A model generated the notes under the pieces. That model was not told where the DNA came from and searched no databases. It saw nothing but the letters and a program-made list of their open reading frames with translations. 64,000 bases of DNA from JACCXG01 sp963750935 (GTDB taxonomy: Bacteria > Acidobacteriota > Vicinamibacteria > Vicinamibacterales > 2-12-FULL-66-21): contig CAVVSR010000001.1 of the NCBI GenBank assembly GCA_963750935.1, forward strand, positions 16,876 through 80,875. Reading direction: 5' to 3'. The position numbers and the translations under genes were made by a program. Positions 24,849-34,966 of the stretch are shown piece by piece. Positions within the stretch are counted from its first letter, which is position 1. Every line of letters begins with the position of its first letter.

Positions 24849-26398
24849 CTACCGCGCCTCTGACGTCCCCGTCGTCCGCCCCGCCCCTCCGAGATACCGC
24901 TCGGCAAACGTGATGAACGTCGGCCAGGTCGGCTCCGGCGTGTGACCGGCGGTGTGCTGACGGAAGCCGATGTCCCCGTCGATGACCGCCGTGTCGATCG
25001 CCGGAAACTCCGTCGTCGAGAGTCCCTTCTTGCCGAGCAGCGCGTAGACAGGTCCAGCGCCGACGCCGGCCAGGAAGCTGCCCTTGGGATCGACCCACGC
25101 ATCGTTGCCGGTGACGGTGCCGTCGGCGTTGACCGGGCCGGTCCGTTGCCGGCGCTGAGGAATACCGGGCGCGGCGCGCACAGCGCGATCAGCTCGTGCG
25201 AATCGACCGGCATCGTGTCCCACCGTGCGGTGTACTTCAGGTAGTTGCCGGCCATCCAGTGATAGAAGCTGTTCGCGACGTTCTCGATCGTCTCGCCGTA
25301 CTTTCGTCGATGCAGCTTCGCGCCGCCGTGGCCCGAGGAACTGATGTAGCCGATCGCGAACCGCTCGTCGAAGGCCTGCGCCACCAGCGCCGCCTTGCCG
25401 TAGCGGGAATGGCCGGTGACGCCGACGCGCCGCGCGTCCACCGCTTTGTCGGTCTCCATGTAATCGAGGAGGCGGCTGGCGCCCCATCCCCAGGCTGACA
25501 GCGCGCCCCAGTCGTCGAGCTTCCGCGGCTGTCCCTTGTTGACCAGGCCGATGATGCCGGCGGTCAGTCCGGCGCCGCAATCACCCTGGACGCTGCCGGG
25601 GTTCATGGTCGCGTAGCCCCAGCCCTTGGCCAGCAGCTGCTGCTGCCAGTTCGGTGCGGCCGTCGCCTGACCGCGTCCAGCTCCAGGCCCACCCGCGCCC
25701 GGACCGGCGCCACGGCCCGGTCCGCCGGCGCGTGCGCCGAATCCGCCAGGCGGCGCGCAGGGTTCACGGCCGCAGGGACGTTCTCCGGCAGCGGGAACAC
25801 GCCACCGCCGAACTGGATGATCACCGGCACCGGACCCCTGGCGTCAGCCGGAGTGGTGAGCGTCGCCTGGATGTTGACCGACACCGCGGGGTAGGCGGAG
25901 TTGTCCACGCGACCGAGCAGCTGTTTGGTGATCGTCTGGAACTCGCCGTTGGCGCCGGTCTCGGACTTGACGACCTCCCAGGTCACCTTCGGGACGTTCT
26001 TCGGCGTACGGCCGTAGATCTCGCGCTGAAAGTCCTCGAGGATCTCGCCCCGGCGCCGGTTGCGCCACTCGGCGGCGCTCGTCACTTTCTTGCCGTTCTT
26101 CAGCAGCAGCGGGTCGGGCAGGTTCGGATAGGGATTCGCCTCGGCCTCGTTGTAGGTGGCCGGACTCGAACCCGACGCGCCCGGCGGGATCGGAGATCTT
26201 CAACTGGTCCATGATCCGCTGGCGCTCTTTCTGGTTCGCGATCTGGATCGGGGACGGCGGGGGCGGCGGCGCGGGCGCTGCAGCCGGCGTCTGCGCGGGG
26301 GCCGGTGCCGGGGACGGTGTTGCTGGCGCCTGCGCGCCCAGGTGGACAACCGACGCGACCGCCAGGGTGGCGGCGGCGATCCCTCCGGCCCACGTCAC
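24849..26398 (-). pseudogene. CE15-type glucuronoyl methylesterase, frameshifted
   Basis: The N-terminus from 26398 has a signal peptide (GGIAAATLAVASVVHLGAQ) and a Pro/Ala-rich linker. Three single-base shifts, near 26180, 25765 and 25139, divide it. Read across the shifts it encodes RNRRRGEILEDFQREIYGR, VPVIIQFGGGVFPLPENVP, ATMNPGSVQGD, the nucleophile motif VGVTGHSRYGKAALVAQAF and DSHELIALCAPRPVFLSAGN. These are hallmarks of bacterial carbohydrate esterase family 15, which cleaves the ester between lignin and glucuronic acid side chains of xylan. It lies downstream of the GH67 gene in the same orientation. Confidence 0.8.
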
Positions 26399-26479
26399 TG
26401 ACTGCGTATCCGCTGCGACATCACATCCTCGCCTTTCGTATCGGACTGCACTGGTTCGAGTCGCCCCTGGGTCACCGAC

Positions 26480-28618
26480 TCACTTCGCGCCGATCGGCCG
26501 CTTGCTGAAGCCCTGGAAGTACTGAAGGATTTGGTCGCGCCAGCGGGCGGCGTCCGCAACCTGGATCGCCAGCCGATCGGCGACTTCCTTGTGGCGCTGC
26601 GGGTCGATCTGTCCCGAGAGCCCTTGCCATGTCTGCTGCATCGCTGCGGCCTCGGCCGCGCCCTGGTGATACTTCTCGCAGAGGCCGGCCCACAGCGTCT
26701 TCCCCGACTGGAGCCGGTGGTCCCACCCGAGCCGATGGAACCAGAGGAGGAAGATCTCCGGACACGTCTTGACGTTGTCGAACTGATCGCGAACTGGCGG
26801 GAAGTACTGCCCAACCGCCTGGTTGCCCCGCATGGTCCGGTCGAAGCCGATGGCGTCCGCGGAGGCCTGGTGATAGTAGGTCGCGGTCCAGTCGGCCCGC
26901 GGCGCCTTGGCGTTCTGCGGCATCGGCGCGTAGTGATCGCCGCCGATCAGGTGATGGAGCCCGAGCGGCATCGTGTAGTTCACGAAGGTTTCGCGCGACG
27001 ACATCATCAGTCCGCGGATCGTCTCCACCGCCTTCGGCTCGTTCGAGAACGTCATCCGCGTCCACTCGTCGGCGATCTGCTGCGCCGACAACTCGGGATT
27101 CCACGCCAGCCGTCCCGACGCATACCAGTTCGACTGCGAGAAGTGGTGTCCGCACCAGTTCCGGTCGAGGCCGGGGTTGGCGACCGAGACCATGCCGGTC
27201 ACGCGGTACGGATGGATGGCGCCCTCGATCGCCTTGGCCACGGTCGACCCCTTCCCCTTCGCGAAGGTGTCGGCGTCGAGGAACTCCTTCCACATCGTGC
27301 CCAGGTAGACGAGATGCTTCGCCTGGCCGAGATACTCCTGCGTGGCCTGGATCTCGGCGAGCACCGGCGTCTTCTGCAGCGCCCCGAACAGCGGATGGAA
27401 CGGCTCGCGCGGCATGAAGTCGATGGCGCCGTTCTTCACCTGCACGAGCACGTTCGGCCTGAACTGGCCGTCGAGTTTCGTGAACTCGAGGTAGGCGCGC
27501 TTCGCGCGATCCGGATCGACGTCCTCGTCGTAGATGAACGCGCGCCAGATCACGTTGCCGCCATACGGCGCGAGCGCATCGGCCAGGACGTTGGCGCCCT
27601 CGGCGTGGGTCCGGCCGTAGTCCTTCGGCCCCGGCTGCCCCTCCGAGTTCGCCTTGACCGTGAAACCGCCGAAGTCCGGCACCACCTTGTAGATCTCGGC
27701 AGCCTTGGCCTTCCACCAGTCGGCGACGCCCGGGTCGAGCGGGTCCGCCGTCTTGAGTCCGCCGATGCGGAGCGGCGACGCCACGTTCGCCGACAGGTAC
27801 AGGCGCACGCCGTACGGCCGCCACACGTCCGCGAGCGCGGCGACCTTGGCGAGATACTCCGGCGTCAGGATTCGCACGTCCGCGTTGACGTTGTTGACCA
27901 CCGCGCCGTTGATGCCGATCGAGGCGTTGGCGCGCGCGTAGTCGGCGTAGCGGGGACTGATCGTTCCCGGCAGCTCGCTCCATTGCCACAACGAGCGCCC
28001 CGCATAGCCGCGCTCGATCGTGCCGTTCAAATTGTCCCAGTGGTTGAGCAGCCGCAGCTGGACCTTCGGCCGCTCGAGGATCTGCAGCCCGTCAATCGGC
28101 TGCGCGGTCTGCAGCAGGCGCAGGAAATGGAACGCGCCGTAGAGCGCGCCGACCTCGCCCTCCGACGCGATCGCGATCGACGGGCGGTTGGCAATCCGCA
28201 CGCTGCGAATGACGAACCCTTCGGGGCCGGCCTTCTCGAGATCCGCTCCCCACCCAAGCCCCCTGATCACCGGCGAGGTCAACGGTGTGCCCACCACGAG
28301 CGTGCCGTCACCATCGGCGCCGCCGGACGCGATCGGCGCCCCGAGCATTTCGCCGAGCGCCGTCGTCAGCTCCTGGCGCGTGATCCGGGCGGTGGCGGAC
28401 TCCCCTTCCACGAGCACGCGCCTGACCGACCGCGAGTACCTCGCTGCGGCCTCCCGTCCGGGCGACGCGTACCGCAGCCACAGCCGATAGCCGTCTTCCG
28501 CCGGGATTGCCGGCTGCACGGAGGCATCACGGGAACGAGCCAGCCCGTCCTCTCCGACGTAGAGGGCGGCGAGGCCGGCAAGGCCGGTGGTCACGAAATT
28601 TCGTCGAGATGAGTCCAT
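26480..28618 (-). CDS. aguA: Alpha-glucuronidase, GH67
   Basis: 712 residues from ATG 28618, preceded by CGGAGTG. It removes 4-O-methylglucuronic acid from short xylo-oligosaccharides. The N-terminus SSRRNFVTTGLAGLAAL has a twin-arginine look, so export by Tat is likely. GH67 features are LRLLNHWDNLNGTIERGYAG, SIGINGAVVNNVNADVRIL, a catalytic-domain stretch DFGGFTVKANSEGQPGPKDY and the C-terminal GHHFSQSNWYASGRLAWNP, followed by YHQASADAIGFDRT. It is 81 nt upstream of the CE15 gene and forms a likely operon for glucuronoxylan side-chain removal. Confidence 0.92.
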   Translation of the reverse strand: MDSSRRNFVTTGLAGLAALYVGEDGLARSRDASVQPAIPAEDGYRLWLRYASPGREAAARYSRSVRRVLVEGESATARITRQELTTALGEMLGAPIASGGADGDGTLVVGTPLTSPVIRGLGWGADLEKAGPEGFVIRSVRIANRPSIAIASEGEVGALYGAFHFLRLLQTAQPIDGLQILERPKVQLRLLNHWDNLNGTIERGYAGRSLWQWSELPGTISPRYADYARANASIGINGAVVNNVNADVRILTPEYLAKVAALADVWRPYGVRLYLSANVASPLRIGGLKTADPLDPGVADWWKAKAAEIYKVVPDFGGFTVKANSEGQPGPKDYGRTHAEGANVLADALAPYGGNVIWRAFIYDEDVDPDRAKRAYLEFTKLDGQFRPNVLVQVKNGAIDFMPREPFHPLFGALQKTPVLAEIQATQEYLGQAKHLVYLGTMWKEFLDADTFAKGKGSTVAKAIEGAIHPYRVTGMVSVANPGLDRNWCGHHFSQSNWYASGRLAWNPELSAQQIADEWTRMTFSNEPKAVETIRGLMMSSRETFVNYTMPLGLHHLIGGDHYAPMPQNAKAPRADWTATYYHQASADAIGFDRTMRGNQAVGQYFPPVRDQFDNVKTCPEIFLLWFHRLGWDHRLQSGKTLWAGLCEKYHQGAAEAAAMQQTWQGLSGQIDPQRHKEVADRLAIQVADAARWRDQILQYFQGFSKRPIGAK

Positions 28619-28770
28619 CAACACTCCGAATGTCGAACAAATCGTATAGCGGGACCGGAACAATTGATAATCAAGAGCGGGCAGGGCGTGAGATGACCTG
28701 CCCAACCTCAGCGCCGCCTGCCCCGTGACCCGCCCGACCGCGACGTAGAATGACCTGTGGACCCTGCGCT

Positions 28771-29812
28771 ATGCCACCGGCCCTGATGCTCCGGCTCACC
28801 GCTTTAGCGGCCCTGACCTCGCTCGTGCCGGTCGCTGCATTCACGCCCGCGCCGGCCCCCAACCTCGCGCCTCGCGACCTCCTGAGATCCATCGGCCAGT
28901 TCACCGACGCAGACTGGGCGGCGGTAGAGCGTGGCGAGAGCGTGTCCCGTCTCCTGGAGACCGGCCCGCGCGACATAGCCGTTGCCGGCGCCGTCCGGAT
29001 CTCGGGTTCGCCCGACGCCCTGGTCGAGCGCTACCGCGACATCGACGGCTTCAAGAAGAGCTCGCTCGTCCTCGACGCGCAGCGCATGAGCGCGCCGCCG
29101 GTTCGCGCCGATCTCGACCGGATGCCGCTCGACGAGGTACAGCCTCGACCTGCGCTCATGCCGGCCCGGCGACTGCCAGGTCAGGCTGGCGGCAGACGAC
29201 GTGCGCAGGTTCCAGCGAGACATCAACTGGTACTCGCCGCACTGGCGGCGGGATTCGTCGAACCTGTGGCGCGACGTGCTGCTGTCGTACGTCCTCGCTT
29301 ACGGCTCGAGCGGGAGGCGCGCGCTGCCGGTCTTCGTCAACAGGGAGCCGCCAGTCAGCGTCCCCGACGAGCTCAGCATCCTGGTGCGCCAGTATGGTTT
29401 CCTCGCCGCCTATGCGCCCGAGTTCCACGCCTACCTGCAGGAGTTCGGGCCGCGCATTCCGGAGGGGGCGGAACAGACGCTCTACTGGACGAAGGAGGAC
29501 ATCGGGGTTCGTCCCATCGTCCGCATCTCGCATCAGGTCACCCATCGCGCGCCTGGCTCCAACCTCGCCGCGATCATCGTCACCAATCAGGTCTACGCCG
29601 ATCACTATCTCGACGCGGCGCTCAGCGTGACGCTGGCGCTGGCTGACGGCAGCGGACGCGGGTTCTACATGATCGCGGTGAATCGCGCCCGCACCCGGTC
29701 GCTGACCGGCATTCTCCGGCGATTCGCCCGCTCGACGGTGCAGAACCGCAGCCGCGACGGCCTGCGCAAGATCCTGACGAACACCAAGACCGCCATCGAG
29801 CGCCCCGGATAG
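28771..29812 (+). pseudogene. Exported hypothetical protein, frameshifted
   Basis: From ATG 28771 a signal peptide (LTALAALTSLVPVAAFTPAP) leads to TDADWAAVERGESVSRLLE and RYRDIDGFKKSSLVLDAQR. A shift near 29138 moves the frame; the continuation reads YSLDLRSCRPGDCQVRLAAD, then RRFQRDINWYSPHWRRDSSN and ADGSGRGFYMIAVNRARTRS up to the stop at 29812. The family is common in Acidobacteriota genomes in my memory but has no assigned function. No catalytic motif is evident. A TAGAAT at 28746-28751 lies upstream, followed by a ten-codon GTG mini-frame. Confidence 0.7.
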
Positions 29813-29875
29813 GCCTGCGGACGTAGTATCCTCGGCTGATCCCATCCCTGGAACGACTGACGCAGGAGGCATTGC

Positions 29876-30538
29876 ATGGCACTACAGATTGGCGGGGTGG
29901 CGCCGGACTTCGAAGCAGACACCACCGAAGGCCGGATCCGGTTCCACGAGTGGATCGGCGACTCCTGGGCGGTGCTGTTTTCCCACCCCAAGGATTTCAC
30001 CCCGGTGTGCACCACCGAGCTCGGCTACATGGCGCGCATCAAGCCCGAGTTCGACAAGCGGAACGTCAAGATCATCGGCCTCAGCGTCGATCCGGTGGAC
30101 AACCACCGCCGCTGGTCCGAGGACATCCGCGAGACCCAGGGCACAGCCCCGAACTACCCGATGATCGGCGACACCGACCTGAGCATCGCCAAGGCCTGGG
30201 GCATGCTGCCGGCCACGCTCGAAGGGAAGTCCGAGGGCCGGACTGCGGCCGACAACATGACCGTCCGGAACGTCTTCGTGGTCGGTCCCGACAAGAAGAT
30301 CAAGCTGATCCTCGTCTACCCGATGACGACCGGCCGCAACTTCGACGAAGTCCTTCGGGTCATCGACTCGCTGCAGCTCACCGCCCAGCACAAGGTGGCG
30401 ACGCCGGCCAACTGGAAGCAGGGCGACGACGTGATCATCGCCGGCTCGGTGAGCGACGACGAGGCGAAGACGAAGTATCCACAGGGGTGGAAGGCGCCGC
30501 GACCGTACCTGCGGATCGTGCCGCAGCCGCGATCGTAG
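29876..30538 (+). CDS. 1-Cys peroxiredoxin (Prx6 type)
   Basis: 220 residues, the Prx6 length. The peroxidatic Cys lies in LFSHPKDFTPVCTTELGYMA (about residue 45), with the catalytic Thr and later Arg. The C-terminal extension has KLILVYPMTTGRNFDEVLRV and TPANWKQGDDVIIAGSVSDD, typical of Prx6 rather than AhpC. It reduces hydroperoxides in the cytosol using a small-thiol reductant. GCAGGAGGCATTGC gives a strong ribosome-binding site before ATG 29876. Only 3 nt separate it from bshB1, so bacillithiol may be its reductant. Confidence 0.92.
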   Translation: MALQIGGVAPDFEADTTEGRIRFHEWIGDSWAVLFSHPKDFTPVCTTELGYMARIKPEFDKRNVKIIGLSVDPVDNHRRWSEDIRETQGTAPNYPMIGDTDLSIAKAWGMLPATLEGKSEGRTAADNMTVRNVFVVGPDKKIKLILVYPMTTGRNFDEVLRVIDSLQLTAQHKVATPANWKQGDDVIIAGSVSDDEAKTKYPQGWKAPRPYLRIVPQPRS

Positions 30539-30541
30539 CGA

Positions 30542-31261
30542 ATGGAGCCCGTCGATCTGCTGGTCTTCGGACCGCATCCTGACGATCTCGAGATCGGCCT
30601 CGGCGGCACGATCGCCGCGCACGCGGCGCGCGGCGATCGCGTCGGCCTCTGCGACCTGACTGCCGGCGAGATGGGCAGCAACGGCACGGTCGACGAGCGC
30701 CTCGCCGAGGCTGAAGCGGCGCGCGCGGTGCTCGGCGCGCTATGGCGGATCAACCTCCGCCTGCCCGATCGCGGCATCGGCCGCGATGCCGATCACGTCC
30801 GGGAGCTCGCGCGGGTGATCCGGCAGGCGCGCCCGCGAACGGTCGCCATCCCCTACTGGTCGGATCGGCATCCCGATCACGTCGCCGCCAGCACGCTGCT
30901 CACCGACGCGGTCTTCAACGCGCGGCTGCGCCGTTACAAGGCCGACGCCGACCCCTGGGCCACGCAGTGGACCTGCTATTACTTCATCAACGATTCCGTG
31001 CCGCCCTCGTTCGTGGTCGACGTCACGGACGTCTACGCGCGCAAGCGCGAGGCGCTGGCGTGCCACCGCACGCAGTTTGCGCCGGGGGTCGGCGACACCG
31101 TCCAGACGCGCTTGACCTCGTCGCTCTTCCAGCAGCTGATCGAAAGCCGCGACGCGCAGTTCGGGGCGCTCGCCGGCGTCCCCTTCGCCGAAGGGCTGGT
31201 CGTGCGCGAGCCCATCGTCCGCACCGGACTCTTCAAGTCCGACGCTCCGCGGCCGGCGTGA
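30542..31261 (+). CDS. bshB1: Bacillithiol biosynthesis deacetylase BshB1
   Basis: 239 residues, normal length. It removes the acetyl group from N-acetylglucosaminyl-malate, the second step of bacillithiol synthesis. The zinc-binding motif LLVFGPHPDDLEIGLGGTIA opens the protein, followed by GDRVGLCDLTAGEMGSNGT, IPYWSDRHPDHVAASTLL with the third zinc His, and YFINDSVPPSFVVDVTDVY. Those match the LmbE-like PIG-L fold in its BshB1 subgroup. It is sandwiched between the peroxiredoxin and bshA in an operon. Confidence 0.93.
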   Translation: MEPVDLLVFGPHPDDLEIGLGGTIAAHAARGDRVGLCDLTAGEMGSNGTVDERLAEAEAARAVLGALWRINLRLPDRGIGRDADHVRELARVIRQARPRTVAIPYWSDRHPDHVAASTLLTDAVFNARLRRYKADADPWATQWTCYYFINDSVPPSFVVDVTDVYARKREALACHRTQFAPGVGDTVQTRLTSSLFQQLIESRDAQFGALAGVPFAEGLVVREPIVRTGLFKSDAPRPA

Positions 31262-31268
31262 CCCACCC

Positions 31269-32399
31269 GTGAACATCGGCATCGTCTGTTACGCATCGGT
31301 CGGCGGCAGCGGCGTCGTCGCCACGGAGCTCGCGAAGGCGCTGGCGGGCCGGCAGCATCGCGTGCACCTGGTGAGCAGCGACATGCCGTTCCGCCTGAAC
31401 GAGTTCCACGCGGATCTGTCGTTCCATCAGGTCCACACGCCGGCGTATCCGCTGTTCCGGGAGCCGCAGTACGTCATCTCGCTCGCGAACAAGCTCGTGC
31501 AGGTGGCGCGGCAGTTCGAGCTCGACATCGTCCACGCGCACTACGCGATTCCGCACGCGACGGCCGCGCTGCTCGCGCAGCAGGTGCTCGCATCGGCCGG
31601 CCGCCCGCCTCGCGTGGTGACGACGCTGCACGGCACCGACATCACGCTGGTCGGCAACGACCCGTCCTTTTCGGAGATCGTCGCGTTCTCGATCGAGCGA
31701 TCGGACGCCGTCACCGCGGTGTCCCGCAGCCTCGCCGCCTCGACGCGCAGCGAGCTCGGCGTGACGCGCGACATCATGGTGATCCCGAACTTCCTCGACT
31801 GTTCGGTGTTCCGCCGGGTCGACGTGCCGCTGCTGCGCCAGCGGTTCTCCTGCAGTGGCGCCGAGAAGGTCGTCATCCACGTCTCGAACTTCCGTCCGGT
31901 GAAGCGGATCGACGCGGTGATGCAGGTGTTCGCCCGGATCGCGCAGAAGGTGCCGGCGCGGCTGCTGCTCGTCGGCGACGGTCCCGAGCTCGGAACCGTC
32001 TACCGGCTCGGTCGCGAGCTCGGCATCTCGCACCTCGTCAACGCGCTCGGCGCGCAGGAAGGCGTGATCCCCCTGCTCTCGGCGGCGGACGTCTTCCTGC
32101 TGCCGTCAGCGCAGGAGAGCTTCGGCCTGGCGGCCCTCGAGGCGATGGCGTGCGAGGTGCCGGTCGTCGCCTCGAACGTCGGCGGCCTGCCCGAGGTGAT
32201 CGATCACGGCCGGACCGGGTTCCTCCACGAGCCCGACGATCTCGACGGGATGGCGGCCAGCGCCATCACGCTGCTCGAAGATCCCGACCTGCACGCCCGC
32301 ATCGCCCAGGCGGCTCGACGCCACGTCACCGAGCCGTTCTGCGTCGACCGCGTCGTGCCGATGTACGAGCGCTGCTACGAGTCGGTGCTCCAGAAGTAA
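31269..32399 (+). CDS. bshA: N-acetylglucosaminyl-L-malate synthase BshA
   Basis: 376 residues from GTG 31269, 7 nt after bshB1. A GT4-family glycosyltransferase that joins UDP-GlcNAc to L-malate, the first step of bacillithiol synthesis. Family motifs are IGIVCYASVGGSGVVATELA at the start, DIVHAHYAIPHATAALLA, VTTLHGTDITLVGNDPSF, VIHVSNFRPVKRIDAVMQVF and the donor-site AQESFGLAALEAMACEVPVV with catalytic Glu residues. bshC, the last step, is not in the window. Confidence 0.95.
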   Translation: MNIGIVCYASVGGSGVVATELAKALAGRQHRVHLVSSDMPFRLNEFHADLSFHQVHTPAYPLFREPQYVISLANKLVQVARQFELDIVHAHYAIPHATAALLAQQVLASAGRPPRVVTTLHGTDITLVGNDPSFSEIVAFSIERSDAVTAVSRSLAASTRSELGVTRDIMVIPNFLDCSVFRRVDVPLLRQRFSCSGAEKVVIHVSNFRPVKRIDAVMQVFARIAQKVPARLLLVGDGPELGTVYRLGRELGISHLVNALGAQEGVIPLLSAADVFLLPSAQESFGLAALEAMACEVPVVASNVGGLPEVIDHGRTGFLHEPDDLDGMAASAITLLEDPDLHARIAQAARRHVTEPFCVDRVVPMYERCYESVLQK

Positions 32400-32412
32400 C
32401 GTCGTCGGACGC

Positions 32413-34403
32413 TCACTCCAGAATCACGACTTCGTAGGCACGCAGGCGGGGCACCGTCAGGACGCGGTAGTTCCCCTTGGCCGTGACCGTCACCGTCTCG
32501 TTCGACGCGACCGTCCTCGCGCGCGTGAACGTGCCCGCGACCTCGACACGCAGGTCGCGCAGCTCCACCGGCGGGAAATAGGCCGTTCCCGAGTGCCCGG
32601 TCAGGTTGACCAGGTGCAGCTGCGAGCGCTTGCGCGCCGGCTGCTCCATCAGCGTCATCTCGACGAGCGGATGGGCATCGGTCCGCAGCTGACGCCCGCC
32701 GGGCAGCAGGTGGTCGATGATGTCGGCGAGCAGCCCCGCATGCGCCTCCGCGCTGTGCCGGTAGTAAAGCCCGCCGATGTCCCAGGGGATGTACGCAGCC
32801 CTGCCCTTCCCCAACGTCGCCACCGCCAGCCCGGGAACCGTCGTCTCGACCTTGTCCGCCCACACCTTCTCGGGAGGGCCGAACATCGCCGTCGGAATCA
32901 AGCGTCAGGACGGGCGCCGGCAGCGGGTCCAGCTCCACGTACTCGCCGTTCATCATGATCAGGCTGGTGTCCGCGAGCGACGGCAGCAGGGTCCGGTCGT
33001 GAATCCGCCAGTAGCCCTGCGTGGCCGCGCGCCGGCCGAGTGCCCGCACCATCGGCAGCGCCGGCGCCGTCGTCCCGGCGACCAGGACGCTGCCGCCGTC
33101 GCGCACGAAGGCCTCGAGATCCTGCGGTGGCCGGCTGGGCGCGATCACGAGGTCGAAGCGCCGTGGCCTTTCCGCCAGCGCGCGGGTGTTCTCCGACACC
33201 ACGAACGGGATGTGCTGCTCGCTGAGGAGGCGGAAGAACCCTCGATAGGAGGAAGTGTCGCCGCCGGTGAGCAACAGGACCCTCGCGGCGTTCCGCTGGC
33301 CGACGTAGAGATCCTCGTGAGCCTTGTGCCACGCGAACACCGGCGCCGCCGCGATCAGCGCGCTGCGATCGGCCTGATCCATGGTGCCGACGACGACAGC
33401 CGCCGGCGGACCGCCGTGAGCGATGTTCTGGTACAGCCGCAGCTGCATCTCGGGCCGCGGGACGTGGGCGTAGCGCCACGGGTAGTCGATGAAGCTCATC
33501 GCGAGGTTGAACGCCATCTTGCCAGGCTCGGAACCGAGCGCTCGATTCACGTTGTCGCTCGCGGAATACGGCCACAGCGGCAGCGCCCGGCCGACTGCCG
33601 TATTCGACTCCGACATGATGCCGTCGGTGTGATCCTTGATGTAGGTGAGGAACGCTGCGCCGGGACGCTTCGCGTGGATCAGGTCGGCAATGGCGGCCGC
33701 CACCTCGCGCGACGATTCCGCCATGAAGGCTTGGTAGTCGGCGTCCGCCGACGCCGGCACCGGGCGGCCGTAGCGGGCGCGATAACGGGCCTGGCAGGCG
33801 TCGCAATGGCAGGGCCCCATCGGCCTGCCGCTGTAGTCGGTCGCGGGGTTGCCGAACATGTTGAAGAACAGGCCGTCGACCTCGTAGCGCTCGAGCGCTT
33901 CCTCCAGGATCGTCAGCGCGTGGCGGCGGTAATAGTCGCCGTTGATGCAGACCGAGTAGAGGCCGTTGTAGATCGCCGGCTCACCGTCGGCGCGCTTTGA
34001 AGAACCACTCGGGATGCGCGTCGAAGACCGGTTTCTGCGTCTTGCTCAAGTCGAACCGGCCGACCACGCGGATGCCGCGGGCGTGGGCGGCGCGCACCAC
34101 CTCACCGAACAGATCGCGTCCTGCCGGCAGGTGCCGGCTCGGGTAGTGAAACGGCACGCGCGTCGGATACTGCGCCGCGATGCCGCCCATGTTCATCAGG
34201 AACGTGTTGGCGCCGAACCGTTCCACCGCGCCAACCAGCGCCGCCGGATCGACTGTCGAATCGGTCTCGCTCAGGTTGGTTTGCAGGAACCGCACGGGCT
34301 CGTCGATCCACCAGCGCGCTTGACCGTAGAGCGGGCCGGCGCGCGCCGCGAGAGCCGTTACCAGACAGGCCGCGGCGAGCCACGGCAGGCGTGTCGACCG
34401 CAT
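32413..34403 (-). pseudogene. Exported glycoside-hydrolase-like protein (GHL6-like), frameshifted
   Basis: Start chosen at ATG 34403 with GGAGG 8 nt upstream; a GTG at 34409 is also possible. A signal peptide is followed by a TIM-barrel-like domain (RFGANTFLMNMGGIAAQYPT, HARGIRVVGRFDLSK, HPEWFFK). An extra base near 33995 breaks the frame; reading resumes at ADGEPAIYNGLYSVCINGDY and continues through GPCHCDACQARYRARYG. A second extra base near 32899 precedes the C-terminal trimerisation-like region (YIPWDIGGLYYRHSAEAH). The fold resembles the hypothetical glycosyl hydrolase 6 group with a beta-galactosidase-type trimerisation domain. Substrate unknown. Confidence 0.65.
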
Positions 34404-34435
34404 CAGCACGTCCTCCAGCCGGAAGCTTAGCGGAG

Positions 34436-34441
34436 TAGAAT
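34436..34441 (+). promoter_or_regulatory. TAGAAT -10-like box of the cupin gene
   Basis: TAGAAT ends 6 nt before the ATG at 34448. This is one of the clearest short-leader cases in the window, since no ribosome-binding sequence can fit. Confidence 0.5.
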
Positions 34442-34447
34442 CCTGCC

Positions 34448-34846
34448 ATGAAGAGACAAATCGCAGGATTCATCGGTGGGGTCGTCGCCGGCGCCGCGAT
34501 CGCGACGGCGGTGTTCGTGGCGGGACCGCTGTCGGCCAGCAGCGCGATGGGACAGGCCGACGCCAAAGCGGCGAGCAACTCGAAGGTCGTGTTCGAGAAC
34601 GCACGCGTGCGCGTCAAGGATGTCACCTTCGCGCCCGGCACCACGACGGCGATGCATACCCATGACCTGGCGCACGTCGGCGTCATCATCCAGGGCGGTA
34701 CGCTGACGTTCAAGTCGCCCGACGGCAAGACGGAGACGATGAAGCTGGAGGCAGGGGGCGCCGGCTACCGCGACGCCAACGTCTCGCACGAGCCGACCAA
34801 TCCGGGCAAGACGCCGGTCCGCGTGATCGAAGTCGAGCTGAAGTAG
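34448..34846 (+). CDS. Exported cupin-domain protein
   Basis: 132 residues. An N-terminal hydrophobic segment (IAGFIGGVVAGAAIATAVFV) acts as signal or anchor. The cupin core has VRVKDVTFAPGTTTAMHTHD with two metal-ligand His, then LAHVGVIIQGGTLTFKSPDG and a second His in ANVSHEPTNPGKTPVRVIEV. Small one-domain cupins bind a metal but have diverse functions; none can be assigned here. Divergent from the glycoside-hydrolase-like gene. Confidence 0.82.
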   Translation: MKRQIAGFIGGVVAGAAIATAVFVAGPLSASSAMGQADAKAASNSKVVFENARVRVKDVTFAPGTTTAMHTHDLAHVGVIIQGGTLTFKSPDGKTETMKLEAGGAGYRDANVSHEPTNPGKTPVRVIEVELK

Positions 34847-34931
34847 ATCAGTTCCGGTCTTCCGAAAGGCGGAGCCATGATGGGTGGCTGCCTCCGCGAC
34901 GCTCGTGAGTATCCAGGCTACGGACTCGTGG

Positions 34932-34951
34932 CTTCCGGCTTTAGCCGGAAG
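34932..34951. terminator. Hairpin between convergent cupin and HtrA genes
   Basis: A perfect 8-bp stem (CTTCCGGC with GCCGGAAG) closed by a TTTA loop. It lies between the two convergent stops, and has no U-tract on either side, so its role as an intrinsic terminator is only plausible. Confidence 0.5.
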
Positions 34952-34966
34952 GAGGATCGCGCGCGG

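Noticed and set aside
21583..25098. A 1171-codon open frame on the minus strand
   Set aside because: It is antisense to FtsB-like, flavin-reductase, esterase and SUMF1-like genes with clear family motifs; its own translation is Arg/Ala-rich with no recognisable domain, as expected from high GC.
26531..28612. A 693-codon plus-strand frame opposite the GH67 gene
   Set aside because: The GH67 protein is unambiguous on the minus strand and the frame has no family motif.
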